Of a stretch of 64,000 nucleotides of DNA, positions 61,027-64,000 are shown in pieces (the first letter of the stretch is position 1; the number at the start of each line of letters is the position of its first letter). The position numbers were made by a program, and so were the translations under genes. Origin of the DNA: Pediococcus ethanolidurans (GTDB lineage: Bacteria; Bacillota; Bacilli; Lactobacillales; Lactobacillaceae); assembly GCF_001437405.1 (NCBI RefSeq), contig NZ_JQBY01000011.1:1-64000 (forward strand), written 5' to 3'. The notes beneath the pieces were generated by a model, which saw only the letters and a program-made list of their open reading frames with translations, was not told the origin of the DNA and searched no databases.

Positions 61027-61383
61027 ATGCCACGAGTAAAGGGTGGAACAGTAACACGTCGTCGTCGTAAACGCGTATTGAAGCTTGCTAAAGGTTATCG
61101 CGGACCAAAACATACTAACTTTAAGGTTGCTAAAGACCAAGTTATGAAGTCTGGTTTGTATGCTTTCCGTGATCGTCGTAATCGTAAAGGCGATTTCCGT
61201 AAGATTTGGATTGCACGTATTAATGCTGCAGCTCGTTTGAATGATATGAGCTATAGTCAATTAATGCACGGTTTAAAGGTTGCTAACATTGATATGAACC
61301 GTAAGATGTTAGCTGATCTTGCAGTTAGTGATGCAGCAGCATTTACATCATTAGTTGAGACCGCTAAAAAAGCCTTGGCTTAA
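61027..61383 (+). CDS. rplT: 50S ribosomal protein L20
   Basis: A 118-residue basic protein (ARVKGG-type start [25 protein letters not shown]; end [17 protein letters not shown]) required early in large-subunit assembly. In Bacillus it represses its operon by binding the leader before infC. AGGAGG precedes the ATG; a strong terminator follows. Confidence 0.97.
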   Translation: MPRVKGGTVTRRRRKRVLKLAKGYRGPKHTNFKVAKDQVMKSGLYAFRDRRNRKGDFRKIWIARINAAARLNDMSYSQLMHGLKVANIDMNRKMLADLAVSDAAAFTSLVETAKKALA

Positions 61384-61384
61384 T

Positions 61385-61449
61385 AAAAAATCCTCGGATT
61401 GTTAAGTTATTTCATTTTGAAATAGTTAACAATCAACGAGGATTTTTTT
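61385..61449. terminator. terminator of the infC operon
   Basis: AAAAATCCTCG...GATTGTTAA...TTATTTCA pairs with TGAAATAGTTAACAATC...CGAGGATTTTTTT in a long hairpin with A/T runs on both sides, so it may also serve the converging oxidoreductase gene. Confidence 0.9.
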
Positions 61450-61479
61450 GTTTAAAAACACTATTTTTTGTATGCCAGT

Positions 61480-62439
61480 CTAATTAGTTTTTTTAAAATC
61501 TTTTGAAATCACAATTTTACCAGGTTTATGATGACTATCAAGCAATGCCTGTCCTTGCACAACACCAGCAAGGGAAAAGGGTAATACTTTTGCAACTGGA
61601 ATGTGTAATTGATTGTGTGTAAGTAACTCGGCCAAATAAACGAGTGCTTTTTTGTTTTGATGATAGCTAGCATCATTAAAATCAGTAACGGTCTGTGTTT
61701 CTCTTTGAACTTTGAAACTTGTTGAAAAGCCATTTAAACTAACTAATTGGCCATCAGATTTTAGTAGACGATAACCATTACTTGGTGTGAATTTAGTTGG
61801 TGTTGCATTGATTAGGACGTCTACCGGAGCATGATCTAAAAAATTTCGTTTGGAGAGTTGATCAGAAGAGATAACCAGATCAGTTCCAAGCTGAGTGACA
61901 AAATCAATATTCCTTTCCGATGCGGTAGCAGCCACGAACAGGCCCATTGCTTTGGCAATTTGTACAACTATTGATCCAACTGCTCCTGATGCACCTAGAA
62001 CAAGAATTGAAGTGACATTCTCTAATTGAACTGCGCCTTTAAGTACATCATAAGCAGTTACGCCAGCACTTGGCACTCCGGCAGCCTCTGTAAATGAAAT
62101 TTGCTTTGGTTTAGGAATGAGTTTTAGATGTGGAACGGACACAAATTCAGAATAAGCGCCATGAACCACGCGGCCCATAACTGAATCACCTATTTTAAAT
62201 TCGGTGACATCTGGTGCAATAGCTACTACGGTGCCAGCAACATCACTACCAGGTATTTGAGGAAACTGAGGTGTGGTTTTGAACGTAATGGTTCCTTGTC
62301 GAAGCTTGCTATCATAAGGATTCATTGCAAATGCTTGCGTTTTAACAATGACACGTCCCTTGGTAGGTGTAGGTTGTGGCAGGGTAACTTCTTCAAAAAC
62401 GTTGGGACCACCATATTTATTAAATCCAAATGACTTCAT
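61480..62439 (-). CDS. NAD(P)H:quinone oxidoreductase-like MDR protein
   Basis: A 319-residue zinc-independent medium-chain dehydrogenase/reductase. The N-terminal GroES-like domain (KYGGPNVFEEVTLPQPTP, AMNPYDSKLRQG, GSDVAGTVV) is followed by a Rossmann fold with the nucleotide-binding LVLGASGAVGSIVVQIAKAM, here GASGAVGS. The structural-zinc Cys cluster is absent. It probably reduces quinones or enals with NADPH; substrate unknown. Single gene, converging on rplT. Confidence 0.86.
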   Translation of the reverse strand: MKSFGFNKYGGPNVFEEVTLPQPTPTKGRVIVKTQAFAMNPYDSKLRQGTITFKTTPQFPQIPGSDVAGTVVAIAPDVTEFKIGDSVMGRVVHGAYSEFVSVPHLKLIPKPKQISFTEAAGVPSAGVTAYDVLKGAVQLENVTSILVLGASGAVGSIVVQIAKAMGLFVAATASERNIDFVTQLGTDLVISSDQLSKRNFLDHAPVDVLINATPTKFTPSNGYRLLKSDGQLVSLNGFSTSFKVQRETQTVTDFNDASYHQNKKALVYLAELLTHNQLHIPVAKVLPFSLAGVVQGQALLDSHHKPGKIVISKDFKKTN

Positions 62440-62651
62440 GTTGGTTAATCTCCTTTAAAATGATTTTTGATTTGTTGATAATTTTGACAGAAAAGGTTAC
62501 TCCCTATGTTAACTCATTGAGTGATGAAACCTTAAACAATTTGATTTTTCAGCATTGTTATAAAGAGATATGAGTTTTTGTGAAGACTTTGAATGCAAAA
62601 ATTATGAAAATCATCTATAATGATATGATAGTGTGTTTTAAGGAGAGTAGG

Positions 62652-63179
62652 ATGATTGAGAAGTTTAAGCCAACCTGGCAATTAAATAAAATTTACAGCT
62701 TAACTCCAAGTGAACTCAAAAAAAATGGCATCAAGGCGGTTTTAACTGATCTGGATAATACCTTAATTGCTTGGGATAATCCAGATGGAACAAGTGAATT
62801 ACGTGTCTGGATATCACGGATGGAGCAGGCAGGAATTCCAGTTATTGTAGTTTCTAATAATAGTCGTTCACGTGTTGAACGGGCATTGAGAAACATTCAA
62901 TTACCATTTGTTTCAAGAGCTTTGAAACCTTTAGGGTACGGAATTCACCGAGCTTTAAAAAAGCTTGATCTTAATGCAGATCAAGTGGTTATGGTAGGCG
63001 ACCAGTTGCTAACCGACGTTTTGGCAGCAAATACTGCAGGAACGAGAAGTATTTTGGTAAAGCCGTTACTAGATTCAGATGCTTGGAATACAAAAATAAA
63101 TCGTTTTTTTGAATATTTCATTCAAAAAAGACTAGCTAAAATATACCCAGATATGAACTGGCAGGAGGAAATTAAATAA
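62652..63179 (+). CDS. yqeG: YqeG-family HAD-IIIA phosphatase
   Basis: 175 residues. HAD motif I is DLDNTLIAWD (near residues 35-44), motif II VVSNNSRSR, and the last motif GDQLLTDVLAAN. YqeG is paired with yqeH in nearly all Firmicutes, where it is linked to ribosome assembly or phosphatidylglycerophosphate-type chemistry by family resemblance; no substrate is assigned here. The ATG follows AAGGAGAGTAGG. The frame is open 24 codons further upstream but without a ribosome site. It abuts yqeH with no spacer. Confidence 0.9.
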   Translation: MIEKFKPTWQLNKIYSLTPSELKKNGIKAVLTDLDNTLIAWDNPDGTSELRVWISRMEQAGIPVIVVSNNSRSRVERALRNIQLPFVSRALKPLGYGIHRALKKLDLNADQVVMVGDQLLTDVLAANTAGTRSILVKPLLDSDAWNTKINRFFEYFIQKRLAKIYPDMNWQEEIK

Positions 63180-64000
63180 ATGGATCAGGCCGAAGAAGAA
63201 GTTTATTGTATTGGATGTGGCGCAAAGATTCAAACAACCAATAAAGATCAACTAGGATACACACCTCAAAGTGCGTTGGACAAAGGATTAGAAAAGGGCG
63301 AAGTTTATTGTCAGCGTTGTTTTCGGCTAAGACACTACAATGAAATCGCACCAGTTTCGTTGACGGATGATGATTTTTTACGTTTGCTAAGTCAAATCCG
63401 TGACGATGATGCCCTAATTGTTTACGTTGTGGACATGTTTGATTTTAATGGTAGCATGATCCCCGGAATTCATCGTTTTGTTGGTGATAATCCTGTATTG
63501 CTTGTAGGCAACAAAGAAGATATTTTTCCAAAATCACTAAAACGAAACAAAATGAAAGAGTGGCTTAAACAACAGGCTAACTTACAAGGAATTCGACCAG
63601 TTGATGTTTTGCTAACAAGTGCAAAAAATCTTGATGAAATTGAAATTCTTTTGAATACGATTGAAAAATACCGTAAAAATCGAAATGCTTATGTTGTAGG
63701 GGTTACAAATGTCGGCAAGTCCACATTAATTAATCAGATTATCCGCATTAATAATGGTACCCAGAATTTAATCACGACTTCACGTTTTCCAGGAACTACT
63801 TTGGATAAAATTGAAATTCCATTTGAAGATGGAAAAATGTTAATTGATACCCCAGGAATTGTGCATGAGGACCAGATGGCACATGTTTTAACGGGGAAGG
63901 ATTTGAAGTACGTATCGCCCCAGAAAACGATTAAACCCAAAACGTTCCAATTGGATGATCAACAAACATTGTTTTTCGGCGGGTTAGGGCGCTTTGATTA
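63180..64000 (+). CDS. yqeH: ribosome biogenesis GTPase YqeH (3' end outside window)
   Basis: The first 273 residues are present and the frame is open to the window edge; a complete protein has about 370. An N-terminal zinc finger (CIGCG...CQRCFRLRHYN) precedes a circularly permuted GTPase domain: G4 NKED comes first, then G1 GVTNVGKST, then G3 DTPG. YqeH assists 30S subunit assembly. The ATG is the base after the yqeG stop, with GGAGGA 15 bases upstream, so the two are coupled. Confidence 0.93.
   Translation, partial: MDQAEEEVYCIGCGAKIQTTNKDQLGYTPQSALDKGLEKGEVYCQRCFRLRHYNEIAPVSLTDDDFLRLLSQIRDDDALIVYVVDMFDFNGSMIPGIHRFVGDNPVLLVGNKEDIFPKSLKRNKMKEWLKQQANLQGIRPVDVLLTSAKNLDEIEILLNTIEKYRKNRNAYVVGVTNVGKSTLINQIIRINNGTQNLITTSRFPGTTLDKIEIPFEDGKMLIDTPGIVHEDQMAHVLTGKDLKYVSPQKTIKPKTFQLDDQQTLFFGGLGRFD

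Noticed and set aside
1281-64000. CRISPR array, prophage, toxin-antitoxin or defence genes
   Set aside because: No regularly spaced repeats, phage genes or recognisable defence domains were seen; apart from the IS the content is chromosomal core or near-core.

Overview
The window is a piece of a low-GC Firmicute chromosome and almost certainly comes from the Lactobacillaceae. Several features support this. The tRNA array follows the Bacillus/Lactobacillus order and none of its genes encode CCA. metK is preceded by an SMK-box (SAM-III) riboswitch. leuS, argS and thrS each carry a T-box leader. There is a complete L-Lys/D-Asp cell-wall cassette, and gene order resembles B. subtilis blocks (yheA-yhaO-yhaN-yhaM / prsA-hit-ecsAB; ytpR-sftA-murC; polA-mutM-coaE-nrdR-dnaB-dnaI-thrS-infC-rpmI-rplT). 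Species cannot be fixed from the sequence alone.

Layout. 1-1280: the 3' part of a tRNA array (Arg, Pro, Met, Ile2, Ser, fMet, Asp, Phe, Gly, Ile, Ser, Glu, then a second identical fMet-Asp pair) and its terminator. 1281-2500: gene-poor DNA with a diverged tandem structured motif, then a membrane protein of unknown function. 2640-9500: metK, a 14-TM exporter, mnmM, a PAP2 phosphatase and T-box-controlled leuS. 9538-11210: an intact IS3-family element that seems to have landed inside the leuS terminator. 11384-18254: lipid II flippase, rsuA, nnrD, a Usp protein, a glycosyltransferase, a HAD phosphatase with two small genes, and tRNA-Leu. 18255-22604: a gene-poor gap, a deoxynucleoside kinase, a P1B metal ATPase behind a PerR/Fur-type box, and an MFS transporter.

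22894-28313 is a four-gene operon (glutamine amidotransferase of the asparagine synthetase family, murE for L-Lys, D-Asp ligase, Asp racemase) that makes, attaches and probably amidates the D-Asp cross-bridge of peptidoglycan. 28368-33000 holds arginine-linked functions: a tRNA-Gly apparently co-transcribed with the argS T-box leader, an ArcT-like aminotransferase with a Crp/Fnr-type box, a Crp/Fnr regulator and ArgR. 33190-45690 holds a class A PBP, YheA, the YhaO/N/M nuclease group, PrsA, HIT, EcsAB, TrmB and a PepSY protein. 45790-64000 is housekeeping: YtpR, the SftA translocase, MurC, a BI-1 protein, PolA, MutM, CoaE, NrdR, DnaB, DnaI, ThrS, the IF3-L35-L20 operon behind its leader, a quinone-oxidoreductase-like protein, YqeG and the start of YqeH, which runs off the window.

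I see no prophage, CRISPR array, defence island or biosynthetic cluster. The most unusual signals are regulatory and structural: the IS-split terminator, the tRNA-Gly/argS leader arrangement, the PerR-like box on an atypical P1B ATPase, aberrant tRNAs in the array, a 94-bp inverted repeat after rsuA and a tandem structured motif near 1450-1610.
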